Of a DNA stretch of 55,854 nucleotides, positions 41,153-50,002 are shown piece by piece (the stretch's first letter is position 1; every line of letters starts with the position of its first letter). The stretch is from SVTX01 sp045660325. GTDB lineage: Bacteria; Bacillota; Clostridia; Oscillospirales; CAG-272. A program made the translations under genes and the position numbers. Below the pieces are notes generated by a model. The model saw only the letters and a list, made by a program, of their open reading frames with translations, ran no database searches and was not told the origin of the DNA. Where the stretch lies: the NCBI GenBank assembly GCA_045660325.1, contig JAZRDO010000038.1:1-55854 (forward strand), read 5' to 3'.

Positions 41153-42028
41153 TTATTTTGAGAAGAACTCAACTACGTCATTCGCAAGGCGATCGGGACA
41201 GTCAACCATAGGAGAGTGTCCGCAGTTCTCGTAAGGATAGAGAGTTGCAAGGTCGCCCAGAGCATTGTAATTGTCAAGCACCATATAATCGGGAACGACA
41301 AAGTCCTTTTCACCCATTGTGAGAGCTACGGGACACTTGATGTTCTTAATTGTGCCGTCGCCTGCGCCGTAGGGTGTGTACTCGTCAGACATATTGAGAG
41401 TTGCGAGCGCCCAGTCGAGATCAATGATGTTTCTCTGCTTCATTGTTTCAGAGATCCAAAGCTCACTCTGCTCTCTTGTGGGCTTATTAACCGTATAGAT
41501 CGTCGCATCCCAAATAGATGCCATCATGGCGCTGTCGCCCTTCTGGAATATACTTACCATAGGTCCTACCTGCATAGGATCCTCAGCCATTTCCTCCTTT
41601 GATGCATAAGGCTTACCTGTGGACTTATAGTTTTCCTTTTTGTAAACGGGATAACCCTTAAGTCCTGCGCCCTCAATATCAAAGAACTTCTTTACTTTAT
41701 CGGGATGATTTGCGCAAAGACGGAGAGCAACACCGCCGCCGTTTGACCAACCAACGAGGTAGTAGCTATCAATTCCGAGCGCCTCGGTAAAGAGATGAAC
41801 GTCCTCTGCAAGCTCAGCCAATGTATCAAATCTTTGATTGTAAGTAGAATCGCCAAAGCCGCGAAGGTCAAGTGCTATACATCTGTACTTGTCCTTAATT
41901 CTTGAAATAAGCGGCTCGTAATGTACGGAGGACGACATATTTCCGTGTACCATAAGCACAACGTCGCCTGCGCCCTCATCGAGATACGCAATAGTTTCAT
42001 TGCCAATTGATATAAATTTCTTTTCCAT
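41153..42028 (-). CDS. Alpha/beta hydrolase
   Basis: A 291-residue serine hydrolase; the ATG at 42028 has a GGAG site. VVLMVHGNMSSSVHYEPLI is the oxyanion strand, LDLRGFGDS the family's next strand, YYLVGWSNGGGVAL the nucleophile elbow, and GHSPMVDCPDRLAND carries the catalytic His; the acid is in LTMGEKDFVVPD. No signal peptide is present. It is the last of two tandem hydrolases after the CoA-transferase gene, 14 bases apart. In this context it may cleave an ester or thioester of the imported compound, but the substrate cannot be assigned. Confidence 0.9.
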   Translation of the reverse strand: MEKKFISIGNETIAYLDEGAGDVVLMVHGNMSSSVHYEPLISRIKDKYRCIALDLRGFGDSTYNQRFDTLAELAEDVHLFTEALGIDSYYLVGWSNGGGVALRLCANHPDKVKKFFDIEGAGLKGYPVYKKENYKSTGKPYASKEEMAEDPMQVGPMVSIFQKGDSAMMASIWDATIYTVNKPTREQSELWISETMKQRNIIDLDWALATLNMSDEYTPYGAGDGTIKNIKCPVALTMGEKDFVVPDYMVLDNYNALGDLATLYPYENCGHSPMVDCPDRLANDVVEFFSK

Positions 42029-42042
42029 ATACGTCTCCAAAA

Positions 42043-42864
42043 TCAAATTTTAATTTTATCGCGTGTAAGATTGATAAAGCCGAGAGTCAATGCCGCAAAC
42101 GACGAGGGATCCTCGTACATACTCGCGTGTCCCGAGCCGTTGATCGTAACGTAAGAGCTGCCCGCAATACCACGGTGAAGAATAATCTGCTCTGTCGGAG
42201 GAACTAAGCAATCCTCGGATGCTGAAATAACGAGAGTCGGAGCTTTAATTTCCGAGAGTCTGTCGGTAAAATCATAATCTCTCGAGCTATTTGTAAGTCT
42301 TATAAGACTCTCCTGCACGTCGCGGCGGGAGAAATACACCTTAAGCGTTTCCTCACGTCTCTCCATCCATGCGTATTCTCTTTCAAAGAAGCCTGTGGAG
42401 TAAATTACGGGGATAGTAGTAAGGTAATAAGAGTATCCGTTGCCTGTCTTTGCGACCTCGTTCCAACCGTCGCCGATCTTACGAAGCCAATCCGACGTAC
42501 GCGCCGCGGTGTTAGCAAGCACTAGTCTATTTACCTTATCGGGATATCTTACCGCAAACTGAACTGCAACCTCGCCGCCGTAGGAAATACCCATAACACT
42601 TACCTTGTCAAACGGAAGAATGTCAACGAGTGCTGCAAGAAGTCTTACCTGTATATCGTGCGTATATTCTTCGGTCATACGCTCGCTTTGCCCCTGGTCG
42701 AAGAAATCGACCAGGATAGCAATATTATTTCTTGAAAAATCGGGAATAAAGGGTGTCCAGCTGTTCGTGGACATCATAATGCCGTTGAGAACGAAGAAGG
42801 GCTCGCCGTGATCTCCGTGTATCTCATAATGCACCTTTTTTCCTTCAAATATAAATTCTGCCAT
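42043..42864 (-). CDS. Alpha/beta hydrolase
   Basis: A 273-residue serine hydrolase. FFVLNGIMMSTNSWTPFIP replaces the usual HG of the oxyanion strand with NG, which is typical of a subgroup of esterases. VDFFDQGQSERM, then SVMGISYGGEVAVQFA (nucleophile Ser), LVISASEDCLVPP (acid) and INGSGHASMYEDP (His) complete the set. It is one base after the CoA-transferase stop, hence translationally linked, and 14 bases before the second hydrolase. The two hydrolases share only the fold. Lactonase, carboxylesterase or thioesterase activity is possible. Confidence 0.88.
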   Translation of the reverse strand: MAEFIFEGKKVHYEIHGDHGEPFFVLNGIMMSTNSWTPFIPDFSRNNIAILVDFFDQGQSERMTEEYTHDIQVRLLAALVDILPFDKVSVMGISYGGEVAVQFAVRYPDKVNRLVLANTAARTSDWLRKIGDGWNEVAKTGNGYSYYLTTIPVIYSTGFFEREYAWMERREETLKVYFSRRDVQESLIRLTNSSRDYDFTDRLSEIKAPTLVISASEDCLVPPTEQIILHRGIAGSSYVTINGSGHASMYEDPSSFAALTLGFINLTRDKIKI

Positions 42865-42865
42865 A

Positions 42866-44170
42866 TTATTCTGCTATAATGCCGAGCGCCAAAGCTTCTT
42901 TGTAGATCTGGTCTCTGAACTTAGGATGAGCTACAGAGATAATGCGCTTTGCTCTCTCTGCCAAGCTTGTACCGCGAAGAGCTACGCAGCCGTATTCGGT
43001 AACAAGATAGTCAACGTCGTTTCTGGAAAGAGAAACTGCCGCGCCTGCCTTAAGCTGACATACGATCTTGGATGTTTCAACTCTCTCGCCTGTTGCAGGA
43101 TCCTTAACCATTGCCGTGGAATAAAGCGCGATAATGGATTTGCCGTTTCTTGACTTCTGCGCGCCAACCGCTGTGTCGGACTGACCGCCCGTACCTGAGA
43201 ACTGAACGGAGCCGATGGACTCGGATGCGCACTGACCTGTAATATCAACCTCAAGAGTTGTATTGATAGAAACCTGATTGTCGTTCTGCATGATCGTGTA
43301 AGGATCGTTTACGTAGCCACCGTCGAGAATTTCAACTGCAGGGTTATCGTCGATAAAGTCGTAAAGCTCCTTTGTACCCATAGCGAATGCAGCAACCATC
43401 TTACCGTTATTGATCTGCTTGCACTTACCGTTAATAACGCCTGCCTTTGCAAGCTTAACCATACCGCTTGTAAGCATTTCGGTATGAACACCGAGGTCCT
43501 TCTTACCGTAAAGGCTCGCCGCAACCGCGTTAGGAATACCGCCGATACCGAGCTGGATGCAGTCGCCGTCGTTGATCATATCAGCGATAAGCTTACCAAT
43601 CGCGAGATCCTTTTCATTGGGCTCAACGTCTGCGATCTCGGGCATAGGATAATCTACCTCAACGAGATAGTCAACGTCGTTTATGTGAAGCTGAACGTCA
43701 CCGAACGTTCTGGGGGCATTGGGGTTGATTTCAAGAATAACCGTCTTTGCCTTTCTTATCATCTGCATTTCATACGTATTGGAAAGAGAGAGGGACACGT
43801 AGCCGTGCTTGTCGGGAATTGATGCAATACCTACGTAAATATCGGGCTCACGGTAGAAAAGTCTCTTCTTTGCCGCAAGATGCAAATGGTTAGGAATAAA
43901 GGAAATATTACCGTTCTTGTGCGCCTTGCGAAGCACAGGAGTATAGAACCAGCCCTCGGTTGTGAAGGACTCCTTATATGCGGGGTTTACGATAAATTCG
44001 TATGCGCCCATAGGCAAACAGTTTGATACGAGGACTCCCTTTACTCTGTCAGCAATTGTGTGAAGGTTTGTCATAAATTCTCTACCCTCTGCAGAGCCAA
44101 GACCTGTTACGATATAATCGCCACTCTTTACTACCGCGAGAGCTTCATTGATTGATACGCGTTCTGCCAT
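42866..44170 (-). CDS. Family I CoA-transferase (acetyl-CoA hydrolase/4-hydroxybutyrate or butyryl-CoA transferase type)
   Basis: A 434-residue enzyme of the acetyl-CoA hydrolase/transferase family, length as for butyryl-CoA:acetate and 4-hydroxybutyrate CoA-transferases. The IQLGIGGIPNAVAASL loop and the catalytic Glu in HTEMLTSGM are present, then GSVQFSGTGGQSD, another family hallmark that shapes the CoA site. It swaps CoA between acetyl-CoA and a short acyl acid, activating an imported acid or ending butyrate synthesis. It starts after an AAGGAGA site and a possible promoter, separated from the transporter genes by a hairpin. The exact acyl acid cannot be read from the sequence. Confidence 0.9.
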   Translation of the reverse strand: MAERVSINEALAVVKSGDYIVTGLGSAEGREFMTNLHTIADRVKGVLVSNCLPMGAYEFIVNPAYKESFTTEGWFYTPVLRKAHKNGNISFIPNHLHLAAKKRLFYREPDIYVGIASIPDKHGYVSLSLSNTYEMQMIRKAKTVILEINPNAPRTFGDVQLHINDVDYLVEVDYPMPEIADVEPNEKDLAIGKLIADMINDGDCIQLGIGGIPNAVAASLYGKKDLGVHTEMLTSGMVKLAKAGVINGKCKQINNGKMVAAFAMGTKELYDFIDDNPAVEILDGGYVNDPYTIMQNDNQVSINTTLEVDITGQCASESIGSVQFSGTGGQSDTAVGAQKSRNGKSIIALYSTAMVKDPATGERVETSKIVCQLKAGAAVSLSRNDVDYLVTEYGCVALRGTSLAERAKRIISVAHPKFRDQIYKEALALGIIAE

Positions 44171-44220
44171 TTTTCTATCTCCTTTTTATATTAATTTTAA
44201 TAAATTCAGTTTAAATTATA

Positions 44221-44250
44221 TATATAATCGCTTATGCGAGTTGTTTTCAA
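44221..44250 (-). promoter_or_regulatory. Possible promoter of the CoA-transferase/hydrolase genes
   Basis: On the minus strand: TTGAAA, 17-18 bases, TTATAT or TATATA, about 50 bases before the ATG at 44170. Less perfect than the other promoters here. Confidence 0.45.
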
Positions 44251-44302
44251 GGTTAATGGGAATTTGCTATATGTAAAATGTGTATTCAAATATATTTTGT
44301 GG

Positions 44303-44330
44303 GCGGTGAAGGGGTAGTCCCCTTCACCGC
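44303..44330 (-). other. Perfect GC-rich hairpin after the substrate-binding protein gene
   Basis: GCGGTGAAGGGG and CCCCTTCACCGC form a 12-bp perfect stem with a four-base loop. The minus strand continues as CCACAAAATA, without a T-run. Such hairpins often protect the 3' end of highly expressed binding-protein mRNA and only partly stop transcription. Confidence 0.6.
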
Positions 44331-44361
44331 AAGGTTTAAAATTCAGTATTTAGCGTTTAAA

Positions 44362-45768
44362 TTACTTAATTGCGTCTTCGAGTGTACCGAGACCTGTGAT
44401 CTGACGGTAAACTTCACCTGCGCCGAGGTTAGCAAGTGTGTACTTGTTAACTGCGAGAGCGTCGATACCGATTCTCTGACCGTCAGCGTAGCTTACGCTT
44501 GTACCCATAGGAACGTCGATGGAAGCGGATTCCATAGCCTCAATGAAGCCGTTCCAAGTAAGTGTCTTACCGCTCATACGTGTAAGACCCTGGCAGAATA
44601 CGTTAGCGGAAACGTAACCAGCCATTGCATAGGAGTTAAGGAAGTATGCGCTTACGCCGTCAGCTGCCCATTCCTCTGTACCGAACCAGAAGGGGATGAA
44701 TGCGCCGTACGTAGGATCGGAGGATGTGAGAAGTGTCTCGCCCTTTTCCTTAGCGTAGAGAGTCATGATCTTAACGTATTCAACGAAGTCGTTCCAGCCC
44801 TTGAATGTTGTATCCGGAACGGAGCCTGTTACGAGCCATGCGCCTGCATATACTTCACGAGTTGCATTGATAGCGCCTGTTGCAACGAGACCACCCATTG
44901 TTGCAGCGTTAGCGGAAACGTAGGATGTGAGAATGTCAACGTTGTCGTAGTTTACTGTTACGAATGTGTTAGCGATGTTGATAAAGGGAGCCTGGTTAGC
45001 TGCGATAATAACTACGTCACAACCAGCGTTCTTAAGAGCTGTTACCTGTGCGGAGTAGTCTGTAGCGTCAGCTGCTGCTTCCTGATATACTACTGCGGAG
45101 CCCTTGGAGAGTCTGTCAACCTCGATCTTGATACCGTTGAGCATACCCTTACCTGCTTCATCAGTTGTGGAGATAACGCCAAGCTTTGTTGCACCGAGAC
45201 CGCCTGCTGCCTCAGGAGCGAATGCAGTTGCAACCATGGACTGACCTTCTGTGTCATAAATAGGCTGAACTGTCATAATGTTTCTCTCTGTGTTGTAGAG
45301 GTCGGAAACGCCACATACACCGTAAACCATGGGAATGCCGTTTTCCTCAAGGTAGTCAACTGTAGCGCCTACTGTGTTGGATCCGAAGTGACCAACGAGT
45401 GCGAATACTTCGTCTTCTTCAACGAGCTTCTGAGTGTAGGTCTTACCTGCAACGCCATCAAAGCCGTCGTCGTAGTGAACGAATTCGATTGTGTACTTGT
45501 TACCCTCAGCGTCCTTATAGCCGTCAGTCTGAGTTGTGAAGTACCAGAAGTATGCTTCCTGAGCATAGTTAAAGGGAACGCCTACGCCTGCGAAAGCGCC
45601 GGATGTAGCTGCTGTGTTACCAACCTTGATAACGTGCTTTTCAGTGTCAACGCCCTGAGCGAGTTCATCCCCTTCTTCGCCGCCACCGGGAAGCTTACAA
45701 GCCACGAGGGAGAGTACCATGCTTGCAATAAGAGCAAGCGCAAGGATGAGTGTCAATGTCTTTTTCAT
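44362..45768 (-). CDS. ABC transporter substrate-binding lipoprotein, LivJ/K (Peripla_BP_6) type
   Basis: A 468-residue lipoprotein. The ATG at 45768 has a GGAGAAAG site. Residues 1-24 are the signal with lipobox SLVAC (Cys24). The mature part is the two-lobe type I periplasmic binding fold: VIKVGNTAATSGAFAGVGVPFNYAQEAYF at the start, VFALVGHFGSNTVGATVDYLEENGIPMVY, and DYSAQVTALKNAGCDVVIIAANQ. It is longer than LivJ (~370), with an extended C-terminal lobe. Ligands of this class include branched-chain amino acids, amides, aromatic acids and short acids. It is followed by a strong hairpin and preceded by LivF, so it belongs to the same operon. Confidence 0.92.
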   Translation of the reverse strand: MKKTLTLILALALIASMVLSLVACKLPGGGEEGDELAQGVDTEKHVIKVGNTAATSGAFAGVGVPFNYAQEAYFWYFTTQTDGYKDAEGNKYTIEFVHYDDGFDGVAGKTYTQKLVEEDEVFALVGHFGSNTVGATVDYLEENGIPMVYGVCGVSDLYNTERNIMTVQPIYDTEGQSMVATAFAPEAAGGLGATKLGVISTTDEAGKGMLNGIKIEVDRLSKGSAVVYQEAAADATDYSAQVTALKNAGCDVVIIAANQAPFINIANTFVTVNYDNVDILTSYVSANAATMGGLVATGAINATREVYAGAWLVTGSVPDTTFKGWNDFVEYVKIMTLYAKEKGETLLTSSDPTYGAFIPFWFGTEEWAADGVSAYFLNSYAMAGYVSANVFCQGLTRMSGKTLTWNGFIEAMESASIDVPMGTSVSYADGQRIGIDALAVNKYTLANLGAGEVYRQITGLGTLEDAIK

Positions 45769-45811
45769 TTGTCTTTCTCCTTTTTTGTTTTTTATGTTAA
45801 AGCGTCCAGCT

Positions 45812-46567
45812 TCAATCATCTTTGTTTGCACCGCCAAGATAAGCATCAATAAGCTTTTTGTTGGATATAAGCTCGCTGGCGGGTCCTTCCAAGCTTATAT
45901 TACCGAGTTCGAGAACGTACGCGTAATCGGCTATCTTCAACGTTTGAAGAGCATTCTGCTCAACAATGAGAATAGTTGTTCCCTCATCGCGTATTTTAAG
46001 GAATGCCTTGAAGATTTCCTCAATTACAAGAGGCGCAAGTCCAAGTGAAGGCTCATCAAGGAGCAATATCTTGGGGCTGCACATAAGCGCGCGTCCTATC
46101 GCCACCATCTGCTGCTCGCCGCCCGAGAGGGTGTTTGCCGTCTGTGTGCGACGCTCCTTCAAAATGGGGAAAAGGTTATATACACGCTCAAAATTGCGCT
46201 TGAGCTGTTCCTTTGCGCTTATCTTCTCACCGTTGATTATCGCCGTCTTAAGTCCGTACGCGCCTACCTTGAGGTTTTCCTCAACAGTAAGCTCGGGGAA
46301 AAGAAGTCTACCTTCGGGAGACTGTGTTACGCCTACCTTTGCGATCTTATAGGGAGGAAGTCCCGAAACCTCCTTACCGTTCAAGAGGATACTACCGCTC
46401 TGGGGCTTGATAACGCCCGAGATGGTGCGTAGTGTCGTTGTTTTGCCTGCTCCGTTTGAGCCGAGAAGAGTAACTATCTGACCCTCCTCAACCGAGATAT
46501 TTATTCCCTTGAGGGCAGTTATAAAACCATAAGAAACCTTTAAATCTTTAATTTCTAACAGTGCCAT
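45812..46567 (-). CDS. livF: LivF-type ABC transporter ATPase
   Basis: A 251-residue ATP-binding protein of the high-affinity branched-chain amino acid (HAAT) family. Walker A is LLGSNGAGKTTTLRTISGVI, the signature is NTLSGGEQQMVAIGRALM, and Walker B is LLLDEPSLGLAPL with the H-loop region replaced by the LivF-typical LIVEQNA. It forms the ATPase pair with LivG in the cytosol. The start has a GGGAGGGG site, one base after the LivG stop. Confidence 0.93.
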   Translation of the reverse strand: MALLEIKDLKVSYGFITALKGINISVEEGQIVTLLGSNGAGKTTTLRTISGVIKPQSGSILLNGKEVSGLPPYKIAKVGVTQSPEGRLLFPELTVEENLKVGAYGLKTAIINGEKISAKEQLKRNFERVYNLFPILKERRTQTANTLSGGEQQMVAIGRALMCSPKILLLDEPSLGLAPLVIEEIFKAFLKIRDEGTTILIVEQNALQTLKIADYAYVLELGNISLEGPASELISNKKLIDAYLGGANKDD

Positions 46568-46568
46568 A

Positions 46569-47987
46569 TCATTCCCCTCCCGATCCTAAATATGCTTCCT
46601 GAACCTCCTTGGAGGCCTGAACCTCGGCAGGAGTACCGTAAGCAAGCTTCTTACCAAAGGAAATTGCGCAGATGTGATCGCAGATGCTCATTACAAGACC
46701 CATATCGTGTTCAACGAGAAGGATCGTGCAATCAAAGTCAACTCTGATCTTGTTGATCATTCTTGCAAGCTCTCTGGTTTCGGATTCGTTAAGACCTGCC
46801 GCAGGCTCATCGAGAATAATGAGCTGAGGATTACACATAAGAGCTCTTGCGATCTCTATACGCTTAAGCACACCGTAGGGTAAGCCCCACGCGAGTCTGT
46901 CGCGGTATGCGTAAAGGTCCATATACTTTAAAATCTTGTCTGCCTTCGCTCTGAGAAGCTTTTCTTCTCTGCTGAGCTTCGGCAAATGGAGCATCTGAAC
47001 TAAGAGGCTACTCGAATAGTTACGCGTTGCGGCGATAAGAAGATTATCGAGAACCGATACCTCCTTTACGACCTCAACGTTCTGGAAGGTTCTTGCGATA
47101 CCCTTGAGAACTATGTCGTGTACCTTATAGTCGGTAAGCTTGATTACCTCGCCATCCTTCGTTGTAAAGAGCAGCTCGCCCGCGGTGGGCTTATAGAACT
47201 GTGTAATACAGTTGAATACGGTAGTTTTACCTGCACCGTTAGGACCGATAAGTCCGAAGATCTCACCCTTCTTTACGTCGAAGTTAAGATCGTCAACCGC
47301 GCGAAGACCGCCGAAATACATCTTAAGTCCCTTAACCGAGAGGATAACGTCGCTATCAAGCTTTGTCTGCTCGCTGTCGGGCTTCTTCAATTTCTCGATC
47401 CTTGCAAGAATCTTATCTGCCTTAGCGGTAAGCTTAGCCTTTTCCGCATTGTACTGTGCAGAATACTTCTCTGCAATTTCTCTTGAAAAGCTTTCAAACT
47501 TTTCAAGCTGAGCCACCTTCAATTTCTCAAATTCAGCGGAATTGGAAGAATTATTTTTCGCAAGGAAGCTTAACTTTTCCTTTGTAAGAGATGCTGTAAC
47601 AGCTTCTCTTCTAAGGTTCATTTGTTCTGTTTCACGAGCCATTCTTTCAAGGGCGGAGGTGTAATCCTTACCTGCCTTCACTGCCTTAAAGATATTCTTT
47701 GCGGCTCTGTGATTTATTACTCTGTGCTTCTTATAACGCTTAACGTCATATTTTTGAAGCTTCTTTGCGATTGCCGCATCAGCATATTCCTCCTTATCAC
47801 AGGCTTCGTATGCCAATTTAGCTATCGCCTTATTTGTTTTTCTCTTGTATCTTGAAATTTCTCTGCTTTCAAGCTTATTGTACTTATCATCAAGCATATC
47901 GATCTCGTCCTTGATCCAATTGACCTTTTGACGAAGCTTCATAATACGCTTGTTAGCGCCGGAGGGCTTAACCAAGATCCTTGCCAT
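46569..47987 (-). CDS. livG: LivG-type ABC ATPase with a ~210-residue basic coiled-coil N-terminal extension
   Basis: A 472-residue protein; ordinary LivG is about 255. Residues 211-472 are the complete LivG: LKMYFGGLRAVDDLNFDVKKG, Walker A GPNGAGKTT at 248-256, the LivG signature LPYGVLKRIEIARALM, Walker B LIILDEPAAGL and the switch His in LLVEHDM. Residues 1-210 are extra: Lys/Arg/Glu/Ala-rich helices (MKLRQKVNWIKDEIDMLDD; KFESFSREIAEKYSAQYN; KAKLTAKADKILARIEKL) with little hydrophobic core, probably coiled coil and strongly basic. The AGGGA site and a 20-base overlap with LivM fix the start, and the frame is open throughout. The extension could bind the partner ATPase, RNA or membrane lipid; no function is known to me. 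Confidence 0.9.
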   Translation of the reverse strand: MARILVKPSGANKRIMKLRQKVNWIKDEIDMLDDKYNKLESREISRYKRKTNKAIAKLAYEACDKEEYADAAIAKKLQKYDVKRYKKHRVINHRAAKNIFKAVKAGKDYTSALERMARETEQMNLRREAVTASLTKEKLSFLAKNNSSNSAEFEKLKVAQLEKFESFSREIAEKYSAQYNAEKAKLTAKADKILARIEKLKKPDSEQTKLDSDVILSVKGLKMYFGGLRAVDDLNFDVKKGEIFGLIGPNGAGKTTVFNCITQFYKPTAGELLFTTKDGEVIKLTDYKVHDIVLKGIARTFQNVEVVKEVSVLDNLLIAATRNYSSSLLVQMLHLPKLSREEKLLRAKADKILKYMDLYAYRDRLAWGLPYGVLKRIEIARALMCNPQLIILDEPAAGLNESETRELARMINKIRVDFDCTILLVEHDMGLVMSICDHICAISFGKKLAYGTPAEVQASKEVQEAYLGSGGE

Positions 47988-49068
47988 ATCGTCCCTCCTT
48001 TAACCTTCTTATAAGCTTAGTTGCCTTGAGCTTCAGCTCAATCACAAGCTGAGCAAGTCCGCCGGGATAGAACATTACCACAACTACTACCAGAATTCCG
48101 CAGAACAAGGTAATGAACGTGGGATTCTTACGGAAAAACTCAATATCCTGTAAGAAGAGCTTATCTATACCGTAAATAATGAATACACCGCCGAGCGTTC
48201 CCCAAATCGATTTCGTGCCACCGATTATGACGGCGCCGAGAATATTTAGCGACGTTGAAAGTGAGAACAACGTGCTGGACGAGTTGGACACGTAACGAAC
48301 GTAGAGCATATACAAGAATCCCGCAACGGATGCGAATACGATCGAGATCATAAACGCAAGAAGCCTATACTTCAAGAGTGATATACCGAATGCCTGCGCC
48401 GCAGAAGTGCTGTTCTTCATCGCAAGCATTGCGCGTCCCGTGGGGCTGTTCATAAGATTTGATGTGACCCACATCAAAAGGAACAAAACCGCAACGAGAA
48501 GATAAAACACGTGGTTTGTCTTGAGCTTTTCACCCATCACTATAAGGTCCTTGCCCTTGATCTGGATAGTGTCGCAAACCGCGGAGAGAATCTCCTTGAT
48601 GATCTGCGCTACGCCGAGTGTAACGATAGCAAGGTAAATACCTTCGATTCTGAGTGAAATATATCCGACGAGAATACCGATAACGAGTGCGGCAACGATG
48701 GCAAGTATGAATGCCACGCCTATTCCGAGGCCCCATTCAACTATGCCGTAATAAGCGGCGTATGCACCGATGCCTATAAAGCCCGCCGTACCGAGAGAAG
48801 CCAGTGCCGAATAACCGAGCAACAAGCAAAATCCCAATGCTACGATACAGAAAATTATTACCGTACCGACCGAGGTAACGTCAGCCGAGCTTATTATCTT
48901 ATACTCGGCAAGCATAGGCATTGCTACGAGTATAAGCGCGAAAATTGCGAATAAGAATACGGGTTGCTTGCGTATTTTATTCAGAAGGTCGAGCGCAAAT
49001 TTTACGCTTCTGTTCTCTTCCTGTTCCTTGAAGAGAGGCGATTTGAAATTATTTTTCTTAATCGTCAT
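47968..49068 (-). CDS. livM: LivM-type ABC transporter permease
   Basis: A 366-residue integral membrane permease with about ten helices, after a ~40-residue charged cytosolic start. AYYGIVEWGLGIGVAFILAI and LRIEGIYLAIVTLGVAQIIKEIL are the family signature around the coupling helix, followed by NSPTGRAMLAMKNSTSAAQAFGI, the EAA-like loop that contacts the ATPases. The C-terminal FYPGGLAQLVIELK also matches. It pairs with LivH to form the channel. It overlaps livG by 20 bases. Confidence 0.93.
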   Translation of the reverse strand: MTIKKNNFKSPLFKEQEENRSVKFALDLLNKIRKQPVFLFAIFALILVAMPMLAEYKIISSADVTSVGTVIIFCIVALGFCLLLGYSALASLGTAGFIGIGAYAAYYGIVEWGLGIGVAFILAIVAALVIGILVGYISLRIEGIYLAIVTLGVAQIIKEILSAVCDTIQIKGKDLIVMGEKLKTNHVFYLLVAVLFLLMWVTSNLMNSPTGRAMLAMKNSTSAAQAFGISLLKYRLLAFMISIVFASVAGFLYMLYVRYVSNSSSTLFSLSTSLNILGAVIIGGTKSIWGTLGGVFIIYGIDKLFLQDIEFFRKNPTFITLFCGILVVVVVMFYPGGLAQLVIELKLKATKLIRRLKEGRYGKDLG

Positions 49069-49071
49069 TTT

Positions 49072-49995
49072 TTATACCTTCTTAACCATTTTCTTTCCGA
49101 ACAATCCCTGGGGCTTCCAGAGAACGAGAAGCATTACGATGAGATAAACCACCGCGCTCTTCCATGTGGAAAGCTTGGGAACGTGGATACAAACGCAACC
49201 TATCAACACGTTCAACATATAAATTATAATTGCACCGAAGACAGGACCGTGGAAGGTCGCAAAGCCTCCGAGAATACCTGCCAAAAAGGCATTGATCTGG
49301 GTGGACGTCATTACGTAACCGTTCGAGAGAGTAACGTTTCCTATATATATTATAGCCGCTACCGCGCCGAATGCTCCGGCTATTCCCCACGACACTGCGG
49401 TAATCACCTTTGTATTAACACCCATCATTCCCGCAACGATCTCATTTGATGCGGTTGCTCGTACCGAAAGACCCCATTTTGATTTTTGGAGAAGTATGAA
49501 TACGACCGCAAGACAAACCGCTGTAATTGCAATGTCTACGAGAGTATTGTACTGAACGAATACTCCGTTCTCACCGCCTATATTAAATCCCTTGGTAAGA
49601 GATATAAACGGCATAGCGGGAATAGACTCAAATTTTGAAACCTTGAAAACGAAAGGAATAATACCGATTACAACCGAAATAAGTCCCATCGTAATGATCT
49701 GCTTACCGATAGCGTTTACGTATCTGCCGTTTCGGAAGATAACAACGTCTATAAGAACACCTATTACGAAGGCAACCACGATACCGATAATTGCTACTGC
49801 CCAATAAGGCAAGCCCTTTGTCAAGGTAAGCTCTACCGCAACGTACGCGCCGATGGCGGAAACCACGCCCTGCGCGAAGTTTGTGGTATAGCTGGTCTTA
49901 AATATCAAGGTAACTGCAAACGTAGCAAGAATACCTGCACACATTGAAGGGAGAACGCCAACCAGAATTTGCAAATAAGCAAAAATCTGATCCAT
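49072..49995 (-). CDS. livH: LivH-type ABC transporter permease
   Basis: A 307-residue integral membrane permease with about eight helices. TNFAQGVVSAIGAYVAVEL replaces the usual FAHG/GAY motif of LivH, and SKWGLSVRATASNEIVAGMMGVNTKV is the coupling loop typical of HAAT permeases. ILGGFATFHGPVFGAIIIYML is the next family signature. It lies 3 bases before livM and 7 after the KAS III-like gene, so transport and acyl genes appear to be one transcription unit. Confidence 0.93.
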   Translation of the reverse strand: MDQIFAYLQILVGVLPSMCAGILATFAVTLIFKTSYTTNFAQGVVSAIGAYVAVELTLTKGLPYWAVAIIGIVVAFVIGVLIDVVIFRNGRYVNAIGKQIITMGLISVVIGIIPFVFKVSKFESIPAMPFISLTKGFNIGGENGVFVQYNTLVDIAITAVCLAVVFILLQKSKWGLSVRATASNEIVAGMMGVNTKVITAVSWGIAGAFGAVAAIIYIGNVTLSNGYVMTSTQINAFLAGILGGFATFHGPVFGAIIIYMLNVLIGCVCIHVPKLSTWKSAVVYLIVMLLVLWKPQGLFGKKMVKKV

Positions 49996-50002
49996 TACTT
50001 AA

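Noticed and set aside
44278..45852. 524-residue plus-strand open frame opposite the substrate-binding lipoprotein
   Set aside because: Same reason: Cys-rich mirror of a biased real gene, without ribosome site or domain.
46569..47987. LivG extension as a frameshift-fused separate gene
   Set aside because: The frame is open without interruption, there is one good ribosome site at the far start, and no second start signal is evident near residue 210.
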